Shown: positions 25,903 to 35,800, counted from the stretch's first letter. The stretch: DNA of 64,000 nucleotides from Biomaibacter acetigenes (GCF_003691585.1 NZ_CP033169.1:992001-1056000), one strand, 5' to 3'. Notes: generated by a model not told the origin, from the letters alone. Numbers and translations: made by a program.

Positions 25903-26319
25903 TTTGTTAAAGTTGGGAATGGACCTATGGCCCAGGCCTATGACTACCTCATTGAGATTTAAAAATCCCACTCCGAAAAACATGGCCACGCTGATATGCT
26001 CGCCCCAGCGAGCTATGCCAATTTTTCCACCCACATTCAATCCCAGGGCTTTCTGCATTACCTGGGAAATGGCTTCCCGCGTAGCTCCCACCACAGCGCC
26101 CTCCAGTACGTGGGTTTCTTCTTCTATTACGCCCTCCCGCTTGGCTGCCACCACGGCCCTTTCAATTATTTTCTTTATGGAGTTGACAAAATCCCCGCCG
26201 AAATCTACAGCCGCCACCCGAATCTGCTTTTTTGCATAAGATTCCTTTAGTTCAAGTTCCTCGCTCCTGGTGGAAAGGGCCATCTTAATGGCGACTTTTG
26301 CCACATCAATGCTCTCCAA
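25900..26319 (-). CDS. hutP: HutP-family protein
   Basis: A 139-residue protein like HutP, the histidine-activated RNA-binding antiterminator of the B. subtilis hut operon. Shared features are EEETHVLEGAVVGATREA near residue 76 and the C-terminal GGKIGIARWGEHISVAMFFGVG region. In clostridia such HutP homologues often stand without hut genes, as here, so the RNA target is unknown. The start is TTG 26319 behind GGGAGG. Length is close to the usual 148-151 residues. Confidence 0.75.
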   Translation of the reverse strand: MESIDVAKVAIKMALSTRSEELELKESYAKKQIRVAAVDFGGDFVNSIKKIIERAVVAAKREGVIEEETHVLEGAVVGATREAISQVMQKALGLNVGGKIGIARWGEHISVAMFFGVGFLNLNEVVIGLGHRSIPNFNK

Positions 26320-26403
26320 AATAACGCCTCCCTAGAAACAAAAAAATGTCTTTTTTTATCATACCATGTATTTCTAGGTTGTGGCAATAGTATTTTGAAT
26401 ATT

Positions 26404-26913
26404 TTAACTGCAGTATTTTTCTATGGCTTCTCCGAGCAACCTTGCATGTACTTCCTCATCCCGGGCTATTCTTAATAAAAGTTCTTTTACATTGGTATCG
26501 GCTATTCTGGCAGCCTGCCGCCTGTATTCCCGGATAGCAGCCATTTCATCTTCCCTGTTTGCGTGAAGAATCTTGCAAGTATCGCGTTCATATTTAACAA
26601 AACTTGCATTCCAGTACTTCCCCATATGCTGGTAGCGCGGGTCAACCCCAAGTAATTTTATGGTTTCTCCCAGCATATGAAAGTGGTGCATTTCCACCCT
26701 GGCGATGCACATTAGAAGCTGGGCTACCTCCACATTGGACGACACCAGATTGCCGTAAATATACTGCAGGATAGCGGTGAGTTCACTATCCTTGCCTGCA
26801 TAATCACCCATGAGAATCTCGGCATATTCGCGGTTAGGACCTTCTACCGTAATGGCCGGATAGGGTTCACGGACATGGCATACCAGAGGCCCTCTCATCT
26901 CTTGCATAAACAT
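26404..26913 (-). CDS. ferritin-like diiron protein
   Basis: A 169-residue four-helix protein with the full set of diiron ligands: Glu in DSELTAILQY, ExxH in RVEMHHFHML, Glu in REDEMAAIREY and ExxH in RDEEVHARLLGEAI. That is the rubrerythrin/ferritin-like pattern without a rubredoxin domain. Likely roles are peroxide reduction or iron handling; related proteins also occur as spore-coat components. Start choice: ATGs at 26919, 26913 and 26907 are possible; 26913 has the best distance (7 bases) from GGGAGGG. Confidence 0.78.
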   Translation of the reverse strand: MFMQEMRGPLVCHVREPYPAITVEGPNREYAEILMGDYAGKDSELTAILQYIYGNLVSSNVEVAQLLMCIARVEMHHFHMLGETIKLLGVDPRYQHMGKYWNASFVKYERDTCKILHANREDEMAAIREYRRQAARIADTNVKELLLRIARDEEVHARLLGEAIEKYCS

Positions 26914-27010
26914 AATCATCCCTCCCAGTATCTCCTACTCCTAATATACATGTTATTAAAAACGCTTGACTATTGTACCTATTACATGAAAAAGAAAACC
27001 ATGCGCATAT

Positions 27011-27712
27011 TTACATGAGCCGGCTCAGCAAAAAAGCCGCCAGAAACCCAGCCAAAAGGCCTAAATTTTCCAGACGAGTTCCTATTTTATGGGCCTTTGG
27101 TATCATGTCGGTGCCCGTCATAAAAAGTATAGAGCCTCCAGAAAAAGCCATAATCATCCCCAGCCATACCTGGCTCAAGTTCCTCAGTAAATAGTAACCG
27201 GTCAGTGCCGCAAAGGGGTCCAGCAGGGCTATGATAAAAGCCAGAACCATGGCCGAGCGGGGAGGAAGCTGGGCTTCATTCACCAGGTCGCAGGTTGAAG
27301 ACAGACTTTCCGGAATGTTATGGAGAAAAATTGAAAGTGCCAGCACTATCCCCAGCCTACCGCTGTCGGTGGCAAATCCTATCCCCATGCTTAAGGCCTC
27401 GGGCAGATCATCCAGTGCAGTTCCCAGAATCATTCCGGTCCCTCTGGCTACATGTTTTGTCAAAAGCCCTTCTATTATATAAAAGCAAATGCCTCCTATC
27501 AAGAAAGCCAGCGAGGTAAAGATTGGCCCCGACTGGCGGTAAGCTTCATGCATGAGCGAATAGGAGAGCACCGATAAAAGAACACCGGAACCAAAGGTGA
27601 GCACAAAAGCTAGAAGTTTGTCGGGGATTTTCTTTGTGCCGAGGTATCCACCGATAATTACCGCAATGCCGGATATGGAACTATATGTAAAAATTTTGAA
27701 AAAAGTGTTCAT
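27011..27712 (-). CDS. ZIP-family metal transporter
   Basis: A 233-residue inner-membrane protein with about eight hydrophobic segments. The ZIP metal-site helices are ALDDLPEALSMGI (TM4) and LHNIPESLSSTC (TM5). It probably imports Zn or another divalent metal. It starts at ATG 27712 behind GAGGGTGG. The neighbouring ferritin-like gene has the same direction but is about 90 bp away. Confidence 0.9.
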   Translation of the reverse strand: MNTFFKIFTYSSISGIAVIIGGYLGTKKIPDKLLAFVLTFGSGVLLSVLSYSLMHEAYRQSGPIFTSLAFLIGGICFYIIEGLLTKHVARGTGMILGTALDDLPEALSMGIGFATDSGRLGIVLALSIFLHNIPESLSSTCDLVNEAQLPPRSAMVLAFIIALLDPFAALTGYYLLRNLSQVWLGMIMAFSGGSILFMTGTDMIPKAHKIGTRLENLGLLAGFLAAFLLSRLM

Positions 27713-27861
27713 AACAAACCACCCTCTTAAAAAGATTTGTTAAAATTTACTTATTGAGAAGGATTTATGAAAAAAATGGGGAATATTTATATTAATATAT
27801 AAAAAATGTAAGAGCGAAGCGGAGCAATCAGGGTTAACAGAAGGTTTGGGGGGTCTATATA

Positions 27862-28008
27862 GTGCCTTATACCACATGTCCGTATTGCAATAAGCGCTCA
27901 TACTCTGCAGCAGACTTAAAAGTCTGGATATGCCCTTATTGCGGAAAAAAGATAGAAGAAGATGACAAAAAATACAAAGAACAATCTTCAGAGGAGCAAG
28001 GTGAATAG
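27862..28008 (+). CDS. small zinc-ribbon protein
   Basis: A 48-residue protein, MPYTTCPYCNKRSYSAADLK (first 20), with two CPYC motifs (residues 6-9 and 24-27) spaced as in a zinc ribbon, then an acidic tail. The start is GTG 27862, 8 bases after GGGGGG. The C-terminal codons form the 5' half of its own terminator. Function unknown; the cysteine pattern and clean signals make it likely to be real. Confidence 0.65.
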   Translation: MPYTTCPYCNKRSYSAADLKVWICPYCGKKIEEDDKKYKEQSSEEQGE

Positions 28009-28022
28009 CCCTTGCTCTTTTT
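27994..28022 (+). terminator. terminator overlapping the zinc-ribbon gene end
   Basis: GAGCAAGG pairs with CCTTGCTC over an 8-base loop, followed by TTTTTG. The stop codon is in the loop. Bases 28023-28256 beyond it are AT-rich, with an A-rich GAAAAAA repeat near 28150-28172 and no gene. Confidence 0.85.
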
Positions 28023-28256
28023 GTTTTTGCTTTTTTATTTTTTATTAAACGTGTGTTAAAATAAAGTGGAATCTGTTCACTCATAATAATAATATAACCG
28101 AATTCAAGAAGGGTAATCCGGGTAGATTAAAGACAAAGGCTGGACAAACTGAAAAAAGAAAAAAGAAAAAAGCTATGTTGTTTGCTCAACGGAGCCCTAA
28201 AAAATTCGGCAAAAGCTTTTGACATAAGACTGGATTTTATAAAGGAGGAGATTTTA

Positions 28257-30938
28257 ATGAGAAAATTCCCCACTTATTTCATTCTGGCCGGTATGGTGGT
28301 TATCCTTGCGGCCATATTCATGGGTGCAGGATTTCTTACGGAAATAATGTGGTTTAAATCCGTAGGATATTTAAAGGTGTTCTGGATCATTTTTTATTCC
28401 AGGTGGGCGGTAAGGCTCATCAGTGGCGTCATATTTTTTACATTTCTGTACATAAATCTGATAATCGCAGGCCGCAGCCTTTCCAATGTATGGAGCTTCA
28501 AATACAGGGAAGGTATAGTCAACGATATGCTTTCCAAAGCATTTTCGGGCAGGTGGGTCAAAAGATTCTTCCTCGCCGTCAGCATTGTGCTGGCCTTGAT
28601 TTTTACCGCTTTTACATCATCCTACTGGCTGGCGGTTCAAAAATTCTTCCATTCTGAAGCCTTTGGAATCACTGACCCGCTGTTCAAGCAGGATATAGGT
28701 TTTTACATCTTTAAACTGCCTTTTTTCCAGGTGGCTTATGAGCTAATGATGAGCATGGTCACGATAACTTTACTGCTGGTGGCGGTGCTGTACATAATAG
28801 CCCATGTAGAGCAAGGACCTGCACGGTGGCTTTATATTCTGGCCCGGGAAAAACAGATGGCCATGCTTCTCACGTTGTTTTTTGCATTAAAGGCTTACGG
28901 TTATAGACTTTCCATGTATAACCTGCTTTATTCACCTCGGGGTGTGGCCTTTGGGGCCAGCTACACCGATGTCCACGCCGTGCTTCCGGGTTTAAAGATC
29001 TTAATGATAATTTCCGTCATCCTGGCTGTTATGCTGCTTATCAATCTTGCAATAAACAGACCCAGGATGCTGGTGTGGACCCTGGGCATCCTTGTGGCCG
29101 CATCGATTCTTCTTCAGGGAATATATCCGGCTCTGGTACAGCAGTTTCAAGTTACACCCAACGAATTCGTGAAAGAAGAAACCTATCTAAAATCCAATAT
29201 TGAATTTACACTAAAGGCTTACGGCCTTGACCGGGTGGAAAGAAAGGAATTTCCCGTTAAAGAAACGGTAACACCGGATGTCATCATGAAAAGCCCCACG
29301 GTGAAGACCCTCCGTTTATGGGACTACAGGCCTCTGCAGCAGACATATAATCAACTCCAGCGCATAAGGTATTATTATAACTTTGATCAGATAGATGTAG
29401 ACAGATATACCGTAAATGGCGAGATTCGACAGGTAATGCTTGCTGCCAGGGAACTTGATCAGAGCAGACTTACCGAAAGGGCAAGGACCTGGGTAAACCG
29501 CCGGCTGCAGTACACTCACGGTTACGGCATTGTAATGAGCCCCGTCAATACTGTTACAGCAGAGGGTCTTCCTAACTTCTTCATAAAAGATATCCCGCCG
29601 GTTTCCGGAGATCCCGTATTGAAAGTAGATGAACCCCGGATATACTTCGGAGAACTTACTAGAGAATATGTGGTGGTAAATTCCAAAACTGCCGAATTTG
29701 ATTATCCTTCAGGGGAAACCAATGTCTATACCGAATACAGGGGAAAGGGTGGAATCCCCCTGAATCTCTGGTCCAGGTTGTTATTTGCCATCCGCTTTGG
29801 AGACTACAAGCTCCTGGTTTCCAACAACTTTGATTCCAACAGCAGGTTATTGTTTGATAGAGATATAAAGACAATGGTTACTAAGATTGCGCCGTTTATA
29901 AGATTTGACAGAGACCCTTACATGATAGTGGCAAAGGGAAGGCTTTACTGGATAATAGACGGTTATACGGTTTCGGACCGGTATCCTTACTCCGAACCCA
30001 TCAATGACATAAACTATATCAGAAATTCGGTTAAGACGGTCATAGATGCTTATAACGGTACCATAGATTTCTATCTGGCGGACAGCACTGACCCCATTAT
30101 AAAAAGTTATGAAGCCATTTTCCCCGGGATGTTTAAATCGCTGGACACAATGCCGGAAGAAATAAAGGCTCACATTAGATACCCCGAGGATCTGTTTTTG
30201 ACCCAGGCCAGGATTTACACCCTTTACCACATGGAAGATGCCAGAGTTTTTTATAATAAGGAAGATGCCTGGCAGATACCCGATGAGATATTCGGCAGTG
30301 AGAGGACCAAGATGGAGCCCTATTATACCATACTTCAACTGCCGGGAGAAAAAACCCCTGAGCAGGTTTTAATGCTTCCCTTCACCCCATCCACCATAGA
30401 GAACATGAGGGCCTGGATGGCGGCAAGGTCCGACGGTGAAAATTACGGCAAGCTTGTGGTATACCTGTTCCCCAAGGATAAGACCATATATGGCCCCATG
30501 CAGATCGAAGCCAGGATAAACCAGGACTCCCAGATATCCCAGCAGCTTACCCTGTGGGACCAGAGGGGCTCCAGGGTCATCCGGGGAAATCTACTGGTGC
30601 TGCCCATAGACAGTTCCATAATATATGTGAGGCCAATATTTATCCAGGGCGAGCAGAGCCAGCTCCCTGAGCTTTCCAGAATCGTGGTGGCCTATGGGGA
30701 GCATGTGGTTATGGAAAGGACCTTTGAAGCGGCCCTGGCCAGAATCTTTGGAGAACCCATCGTAGAAAAGACTGTGCCGGCTGTTCCCACCGAAGAGATG
30801 ACCACAGAAGAACTCATAAAGAGAGCCAGCACCCTTTACGATGAAGCCATAAAAGCCCAGCGGGAAGGTGACTGGGCTACTTATGGCCAAAAAATAGGTG
30901 AACTGGGAGATTTACTTAAGAAACTGTCGGGAAAATAA
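28257..30938 (+). CDS. UPF0182-family large membrane protein
   Basis: An 893-residue protein with about seven transmembrane segments in the first 310 residues (beginning FPTYFILAGMVVILAAIFMG) and a large extracytoplasmic or soluble C-terminal part. Family features include LWSRLLFAIRFGDYKLL and the RDPYMIVAKGRLYWIIDGYT region (residues about 565-590). The last 60 residues are a charged helical tail (TTEELIKRASTLYDEAIK). UPF0182 proteins are widespread in Firmicutes and actinobacteria with no settled function. The ATG 28257 is preceded by AAAGGAGGAG; the frame open from 28182 has no site. Confidence 0.92.
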   Translation: MRKFPTYFILAGMVVILAAIFMGAGFLTEIMWFKSVGYLKVFWIIFYSRWAVRLISGVIFFTFLYINLIIAGRSLSNVWSFKYREGIVNDMLSKAFSGRWVKRFFLAVSIVLALIFTAFTSSYWLAVQKFFHSEAFGITDPLFKQDIGFYIFKLPFFQVAYELMMSMVTITLLLVAVLYIIAHVEQGPARWLYILAREKQMAMLLTLFFALKAYGYRLSMYNLLYSPRGVAFGASYTDVHAVLPGLKILMIISVILAVMLLINLAINRPRMLVWTLGILVAASILLQGIYPALVQQFQVTPNEFVKEETYLKSNIEFTLKAYGLDRVERKEFPVKETVTPDVIMKSPTVKTLRLWDYRPLQQTYNQLQRIRYYYNFDQIDVDRYTVNGEIRQVMLAARELDQSRLTERARTWVNRRLQYTHGYGIVMSPVNTVTAEGLPNFFIKDIPPVSGDPVLKVDEPRIYFGELTREYVVVNSKTAEFDYPSGETNVYTEYRGKGGIPLNLWSRLLFAIRFGDYKLLVSNNFDSNSRLLFDRDIKTMVTKIAPFIRFDRDPYMIVAKGRLYWIIDGYTVSDRYPYSEPINDINYIRNSVKTVIDAYNGTIDFYLADSTDPIIKSYEAIFPGMFKSLDTMPEEIKAHIRYPEDLFLTQARIYTLYHMEDARVFYNKEDAWQIPDEIFGSERTKMEPYYTILQLPGEKTPEQVLMLPFTPSTIENMRAWMAARSDGENYGKLVVYLFPKDKTIYGPMQIEARINQDSQISQQLTLWDQRGSRVIRGNLLVLPIDSSIIYVRPIFIQGEQSQLPELSRIVVAYGEHVVMERTFEAALARIFGEPIVEKTVPAVPTEEMTTEELIKRASTLYDEAIKAQREGDWATYGQKIGELGDLLKKLSGK

Positions 30939-31001
30939 AAAATTAAATACTGAACTTTTCTACCAATTCCGATGTAGTGCCGAGGAGTTTTTGTGTAAAA
31001 T

Positions 31002-31036
31002 AAATAGCAGCCCAGTTTGAGCTGCTATTTTTAATT
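31002..31036. terminator. bidirectional terminator
   Basis: AAATAGCAGC pairs with GCTGCTATTT (10 bp), with T-rich sequence on the right and A-rich on the left, so it can serve UPF0182 on the plus strand and the SASP gene on the minus strand. Confidence 0.85.
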
Positions 31037-31254
31037 TATTTTCCGCCAATCTGTTTTTCAGCCATTTCTATCATCTTTCGCACCATGTGGCCTCCTACGG
31101 CGCCGCAATCTCGGGAAGAGATGTTGCCCCAGTAGTCTTCGGATCCCTGATAAACCGGTATATTGAGCTCCCGGGCTACCTCGTATTTGAAGTTATCCAT
31201 GGCACGGTGGATGCCTTTTACCACATGGCCTTTTCCACCCTGACCTGCTGCCAT
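31036..31254 (-). CDS. alpha/beta-type small acid-soluble spore protein
   Basis: A 72-residue SASP that coats spore DNA. Signatures: MDNFKYEVARELNI (residues 19-32) and SSRDCGAVGGHMVRKMIEMAE (split near residue 50-66), the usual second motif with a cysteine. Directly shows that the host makes endospores. The start follows AAAGGGGGAA. Expression from a forespore sigma-G promoter is expected, but I could not fix one by eye. Confidence 0.93.
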   Translation of the reverse strand: MAAGQGGKGHVVKGIHRAMDNFKYEVARELNIPVYQGSEDYWGNISSRDCGAVGGHMVRKMIEMAEKQIGGK

Positions 31255-31365
31255 TATTATTCCCCCTTTCGATTATCCTTTTTTCAATTTCGGATGTGGC
31301 GGCAGTCACCACCACTTTTTATAAAATAACCCGAAGGGGGAAATAATATGTTAGAACATAGTGGT

Positions 31366-33003
31366 CTATTTACCTATCCGGGACAGGTCTTTGAAATTTT
31401 TATCAATATTCAAAACGTATGATGCCAGGTTAAAGGCATGGTCTCCAACCCGTTCCAGATTATTGACCATATCAAGATATATCACTCCTGAAGATGGATT
31501 GCATTTACCTTCATTTAACCTTTTTATATGATGAGCTCTGAGTTTTCTTTCCATACTATCAATTTCTTCCTCATTTTCTATTATTTTATTTGATAATTTT
31601 TTATCATCGTTTAAAAAAGCATCGATGGCCATTCGGAAAGTATCCTGGGTCTTAGATGACATCTCCACAAGCTCGCTAATGGCTTCATTGCTGAATGTAA
31701 GCCGGTGTTCTTCCTTGTATTCGGCCAGTTCAAGTATATTCATGGCATGGTCTCCAACTCTTTCCATGTCGTTGACGGCATTGATCATATCTGTTATTTG
31801 GTCTGATTCACCGGTAGAAAGCGACCTTCGGGAAAGAAGGGCCAGATATCTGGTAGTGGTGCGGGCAAGATCATTGACAACTGACTCTTTTTCTCTGGCA
31901 AGTTTACCTTTTTGTTCATTATAATAAAGAAAAATATTAATGGTATCCCTGAGGGTCTCCAGAGCCAGGCAACCCATACGGCCAATCTCCCTTTTTACCT
32001 GAACAAGGGCTATAGAAGGAGTTTCCAGTAGTCTATCGTCTATGAATTTAACTCCTCTTTCAACAACTTCGGGGTTTCCAGGGATGATGTGAGTAACCAG
32101 TTTAACCAGCAGAAAGGCAAAAGGCAGCTGAATTATGGTATTTGTCACATTAAAGAAAGTATGTGCATTGGCTATCTGCCGCACCGGGTCAGTTGAAGTG
32201 TAACTGACCAGCATCTGTACCAGGGGTAAAATAAACAGAAATATGATAGTTCCGATTACATTGAACGTAAGATGAAGCAGGGCTGCCCTCCGGGCCGTTA
32301 TATTGGTGCCTATGCTGGAAAGAAGTGCGGTGACACAGGTTCCGATATTGTCGCCGAACAATATGGGTAATGCGATGGATATATTTACCACTCCTTGATC
32401 TGCCAGCGCCTGTAAAATACCTATGGTGGCACTACTGCTCTGGACTATGCCTGTGGTCAGAAAACCCGCCAGCACACCCAATAATGGGGTTTTGCCAAAA
32501 CTGGCCATAAAGCTGATGAATTCCGGTAATTTGGCCAGGGGTTTTAAAGCTACCTCCATAGTCTGCATACCGAAAAATAAAAGGCCAAAACCCAGGATCA
32601 CCTGACCGATAAATTTCTGGGTCTTGTGTTTCCCAAATAGGTGAACCGCTGTCCCAAGACCAATGGCCGGCAGCGCAAGTTTTGTAAATTTAAATGCAAT
32701 AAGCTGGGCTGTCATGGTTGTACCAATATTAGCCCCCATGATAACACCAACAGCCTGCATGAGGTCCATTAGACCGGCGTTGACAAGACCCACCACCATT
32801 ACAGTGGTAGCGCTGCTGCTCTGAATTATGCTGGTTACTATAGTTCCCATCAAAACCCCCAGCACCCTGTTTCTGGTGAGAAGTTCCAGAAAAACTTTTA
32901 GCCTGTCGCCGGCCGCTCTTTCCAATCCCTCCCCCATAAGTCTCATGCCGTAAATAAAGAGTCCCAATCCTCCAAACAAAGTAAATATAGAATCCAGTGA
33001 CAA
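31366..33003 (-). CDS. Na+/phosphate cotransporter family protein with PhoU-like domain
   Basis: A 545-residue protein. The N-terminal 310 residues are the NptA/PNaS transporter with both QSSSAT repeats (IQSSSATTVM near residue 61 and VQSSSATIGI near 185). The C-terminal 220 residues are a PhoU-like helical domain (AVNDMERVGDHAMNILELA and NNLERVGDHAFNLA). It likely imports phosphate or another oxyanion with sodium. Single gene with a GGGAGGG site upstream. Confidence 0.93.
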   Translation of the reverse strand: MSLDSIFTLFGGLGLFIYGMRLMGEGLERAAGDRLKVFLELLTRNRVLGVLMGTIVTSIIQSSSATTVMVVGLVNAGLMDLMQAVGVIMGANIGTTMTAQLIAFKFTKLALPAIGLGTAVHLFGKHKTQKFIGQVILGFGLLFFGMQTMEVALKPLAKLPEFISFMASFGKTPLLGVLAGFLTTGIVQSSSATIGILQALADQGVVNISIALPILFGDNIGTCVTALLSSIGTNITARRAALLHLTFNVIGTIIFLFILPLVQMLVSYTSTDPVRQIANAHTFFNVTNTIIQLPFAFLLVKLVTHIIPGNPEVVERGVKFIDDRLLETPSIALVQVKREIGRMGCLALETLRDTINIFLYYNEQKGKLAREKESVVNDLARTTTRYLALLSRRSLSTGESDQITDMINAVNDMERVGDHAMNILELAEYKEEHRLTFSNEAISELVEMSSKTQDTFRMAIDAFLNDDKKLSNKIIENEEEIDSMERKLRAHHIKRLNEGKCNPSSGVIYLDMVNNLERVGDHAFNLASYVLNIDKNFKDLSRIGK

Positions 33004-33117
33004 AATATCCCTCCCCCATTAGCGTTTTTTCCCTTACCTATTATACCAGATAGGGCGTTTAAAAAATACCCTTTTTATTATATAATCGAATTATAATTCA
33101 TAGGGGAGGCAGCATAA

Positions 33118-34254
33118 TTGAAGCTTCAGACAGTACAGCATTTTTTCAACACAATAGTCTTTTTTCTTATTCTCGTATTATTTTTAACGGCCTGTTCACA
33201 TCCTTCGACAAAATCTATTGAAGGGGTCAATAAAAGTACCTCAAAAAACTTACAGGTCGGGCAGGATCACAAAGATGCAGGTGACAACGAACAATTATTC
33301 AACGCTGACCCTCAAAAAAAAGGTGAGAATACCGATAGCAATCATATAAATGAACAACAAGAAAACCACAAAATAGATTTTAGTGTAAAGCCCAATGAAC
33401 TGGGGCAGGTTATGATATTGATGTATCACAATGTTTCCGACAAGGAATCGGAGTGGTCCCGTTCTTATGACAATTTTAAAAAGGACCTTCAAATCCTTTA
33501 CGAAAACGGCTACTGCCTCATAGGGCTGAAGGATTTCATTCAAGGACGCATAGATGTACCCGCCGGCAAAACCCCTGTCATAATCACTTTTGATGACGGG
33601 CTCCAGGGACAGTTCAATTTTATTGAAAAACAGGGTAAAACGATAATAGATCCCCACAGTGCAGTGGGTATAATAAATGATTTTGCAGAAGCACATCCGG
33701 ACTTCGGTAAAAAAGCCACTTTTTATATATACTATCCGCTGCCCTTCAGGCAAAAAGAATATATAAAGGAAAAATTAAATTATATTGTGTCAAATGGCAT
33801 GGAAATAGGCAATCATACATACACCCATGCCAATCTGACAAAATTATCTTCGGAGAAAATTCAAAAAGAACTGGCTTTAAATGTAAAGGCCACCCAGGGC
33901 TATGTGGAGGGATATTCGGTGGATTCCCTGGCGCTTCCTTACGGGGCTTCGTCAAAAAGCACTTATAATTTTTTGAAACAGGGCTCTTTTGAAGGAACCT
34001 CATATAAAAACAATGCTATTTTGCTGGTAGGGGCCAATCCGGCTTTCTCTCCCTGGGATACCAGGTTTGACCCATACCGGCTTCCCAGGGTGAGGGCCAG
34101 CAGCCCATATTTTGAGCAGTGGATTAAATACTTCAAAGAAAATCCGGGGGAAAGATTTATAAGCGACAGTAATCCCGATATAATAACATTTCCTAAAGAA
34201 TTAAAAAAACATTTCAATGAAAAGGTTGCCAACAAAAAAGTGATAACCTATTAG
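33118..34254 (+). CDS. polysaccharide deacetylase lipoprotein
   Basis: A 378-residue secreted protein with a lipobox-like signal peptide (FLILVLFLTAC, Cys at about residue 26), a low-complexity linker to about 80, then a NodB domain. Motifs: MYHNVSDKE, VIITFDDG (metal Asp), GNHTYTHANL (HxxxH) and LALPYGASS. It probably removes N-acetyl groups from peptidoglycan or a matrix polymer at the cell surface. The start is TTG 33118 behind GGGGAGG. The domain is longer than usual, with an insert after the FDDG motif. Confidence 0.87.
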   Translation: MKLQTVQHFFNTIVFFLILVLFLTACSHPSTKSIEGVNKSTSKNLQVGQDHKDAGDNEQLFNADPQKKGENTDSNHINEQQENHKIDFSVKPNELGQVMILMYHNVSDKESEWSRSYDNFKKDLQILYENGYCLIGLKDFIQGRIDVPAGKTPVIITFDDGLQGQFNFIEKQGKTIIDPHSAVGIINDFAEAHPDFGKKATFYIYYPLPFRQKEYIKEKLNYIVSNGMEIGNHTYTHANLTKLSSEKIQKELALNVKATQGYVEGYSVDSLALPYGASSKSTYNFLKQGSFEGTSYKNNAILLVGANPAFSPWDTRFDPYRLPRVRASSPYFEQWIKYFKENPGERFISDSNPDIITFPKELKKHFNEKVANKKVITY

Positions 34255-34259
34255 CTATA

Positions 34260-34535
34260 TTACAGTTTTTGAGTGATAAGTAATATGCCGATGATAATAA
34301 ACGCCAAACCGGCGCCCAGATGGATATAATAAAGCGGTAGGGATTTGGAAATAATTGTCCCCAAATATACCCCGATGACCGTGTTCGTAATCAAAGCCAG
34401 GGACGCTCCCAGAAAAACGCTTATATATGATTGGTTATGGGCGGCCATTAACATGGTTGAAAGCTGGGTTTTATCTCCGAGTTCAGCTAGAAAAACCAGC
34501 GTGAAGGTAGCAATGAAGGTTTTCCAGAGGAGCAA
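34260..34535 (-). CDS. GDT1/UPF0016-family half-size cation transporter
   Basis: A 91-residue membrane protein with three hydrophobic segments and the family motif FLAELGDKTQLSTM (residues about 15-28). Members export Mn or exchange Ca/H. Most have two such units; this one has a single unit and would work as a homodimer. It lies 3 bases downstream of the next gene on the minus strand, so the two are probably translated together. Confidence 0.88.
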   Translation of the reverse strand: MLLWKTFIATFTLVFLAELGDKTQLSTMLMAAHNQSYISVFLGASLALITNTVIGVYLGTIISKSLPLYYIHLGAGLAFIIIGILLITQKL

Positions 34536-34538
34536 AAT

Positions 34539-34838
34539 TTACAACCCCCTTCTGAGAAGCCTTCTTTTTTTATGGGGGAAAAGCCCGATTATTTTTATCC
34601 CGTTCTTCGCAAAATCCGCCACGCTGCCGAAAACGAAACCCAGGCCGGCGCCAAGCAGTATGCTGTAGACAAAGGCATCTCCACGCCCCAATGCCAGTTC
34701 CAGATTTAACCCTAAAGCGGCTGGAATACCCAGTATCTGCCGAAGGGCGCCGAGATAGTTGGTATAGTAAGGTACCCAGGCAATCAGACTCCAGATTACT
34801 CCTATGACCACACCTTTTTTTTGCCGGATAGATATCAT
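34539..34838 (-). CDS. small membrane protein of unknown function
   Basis: A 99-residue protein with two to three hydrophobic segments (GVVIGVIWSLIAWVPYYTN; VYSILLGAGLGFVFGSVADF) and a basic C terminus (HKKRRLLRRG). I do not recognise the family. It starts at ATG 34838 behind AGGAGGTGAG. It is in an operon with the GDT1-like gene, so a partner or metal-related role is possible but unproven. Confidence 0.7.
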   Translation of the reverse strand: MISIRQKKGVVIGVIWSLIAWVPYYTNYLGALRQILGIPAALGLNLELALGRGDAFVYSILLGAGLGFVFGSVADFAKNGIKIIGLFPHKKRRLLRRGL

Positions 34839-34956
34839 AGAAACTCACCTCCTGTATTTTTTAATAAATTTTATTCTATAAAATGCCAATATATTCGACA
34901 TAAAAAAGATTTTATCATAACAGGTTTACTTTATGAATACAAATTAGTAAAAGAAA

Positions 34957-35748
34957 ATGAGGGGGGTGGAGAAGATAAAAAGATTGCGTTTCAATAAAAA
35001 AGCTGTGACATGGATAGTATGCCTGGTGACGATTTTAGCGGTTACTTTTTCTCACTTTTATACAATTTTCCCCAAAACCGTAAGCGTTTTTGGTAGGCTT
35101 GACCGTCTGGTGCCCATTTACAGGGTGGAAACTCAGGGAAAAAAGGTGGCCATATCCTTTGATGCAGCCTGGGGCTCCGATATTACTCCAAAATTACTGG
35201 AGATACTAAAAAAGCATGACATAAAGACCACCTTTTTTCTGGTGAAATTCTGGATGGACAAATACCCCGATATGACACGGCGCATAGCCCGGGAGGGCCA
35301 TGAAATAGGCAACCACTCGGCGACACACCCTCAGATGGGTAGCCTTCCCAAAGAACAGATAATAAAAGAGCTTAAAACCACCCATGATAAAATAAAAGAA
35401 CTTACAGGCCAGGATGCCATACTATTTCGGCCTCCTTTTGGTGACTACAGCAATACCCTCATAACCACCGCCAATGAACTTGGCTATCATGTCATCCAGT
35501 GGGACGTGGATTCCCTGGACTGGAAGAATTTGAGCGCCGGCGCCATATACGATAGAGTTATAAGACAGGTGAAACCGGGCTCCATAGTGCTGTTTCACAA
35601 CAATGGCAAACATACGGCGGAAGCCCTGGAACCCATAATAAATGAGTTAAAAAAACAGGGGTACGAGATAGTGCCCATATCCCGTCTTTTGATTAAAGGC
35701 AATTATTATATAGATAAATCCACCGGCGAAATGAGAAAGTCTCCATAA
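34957..35748 (+). CDS. pdaB: PdaB-like polysaccharide deacetylase
   Basis: A 263-residue membrane-anchored deacetylase. One N-terminal transmembrane helix (residues 18-35) is followed by a NodB domain with ISFDAAWGSD (in place of FDDG, as in the sporulation PdaB/YlxY branch), GNHSATHPQM (HxxxH), RPPFGDY and a final VLFHNN. PdaB is needed for spore cortex maintenance in B. subtilis, fitting a sporulating host. The start at ATG 34957 overlaps its own G-rich site; GTG 34966 or TTG 34984 are alternatives. Confidence 0.88.
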   Translation: MRGVEKIKRLRFNKKAVTWIVCLVTILAVTFSHFYTIFPKTVSVFGRLDRLVPIYRVETQGKKVAISFDAAWGSDITPKLLEILKKHDIKTTFFLVKFWMDKYPDMTRRIAREGHEIGNHSATHPQMGSLPKEQIIKELKTTHDKIKELTGQDAILFRPPFGDYSNTLITTANELGYHVIQWDVDSLDWKNLSAGAIYDRVIRQVKPGSIVLFHNNGKHTAEALEPIINELKKQGYEIVPISRLLIKGNYYIDKSTGEMRKSP

Positions 35749-35771
35749 TCTATTCAAAATTGGTAAAACTG

Positions 35772-35800
35772 TTGACTAAATAGAAGGGCAAATCTATAAT
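35772..35800 (+). promoter_or_regulatory. sigma-A promoter upstream of the ResDE-like operon
   Basis: TTGACT (35772-35777), 17-base spacer, TATAAT (35795-35800). A terminator hairpin begins only 14 bases after the -10 box. Confidence 0.75.

Noticed and set aside
28150-28172. A-rich repeat of GAAAAAA units
   Set aside because: Three imperfect units in an AT-rich leader; probably simple-sequence chance, no array.
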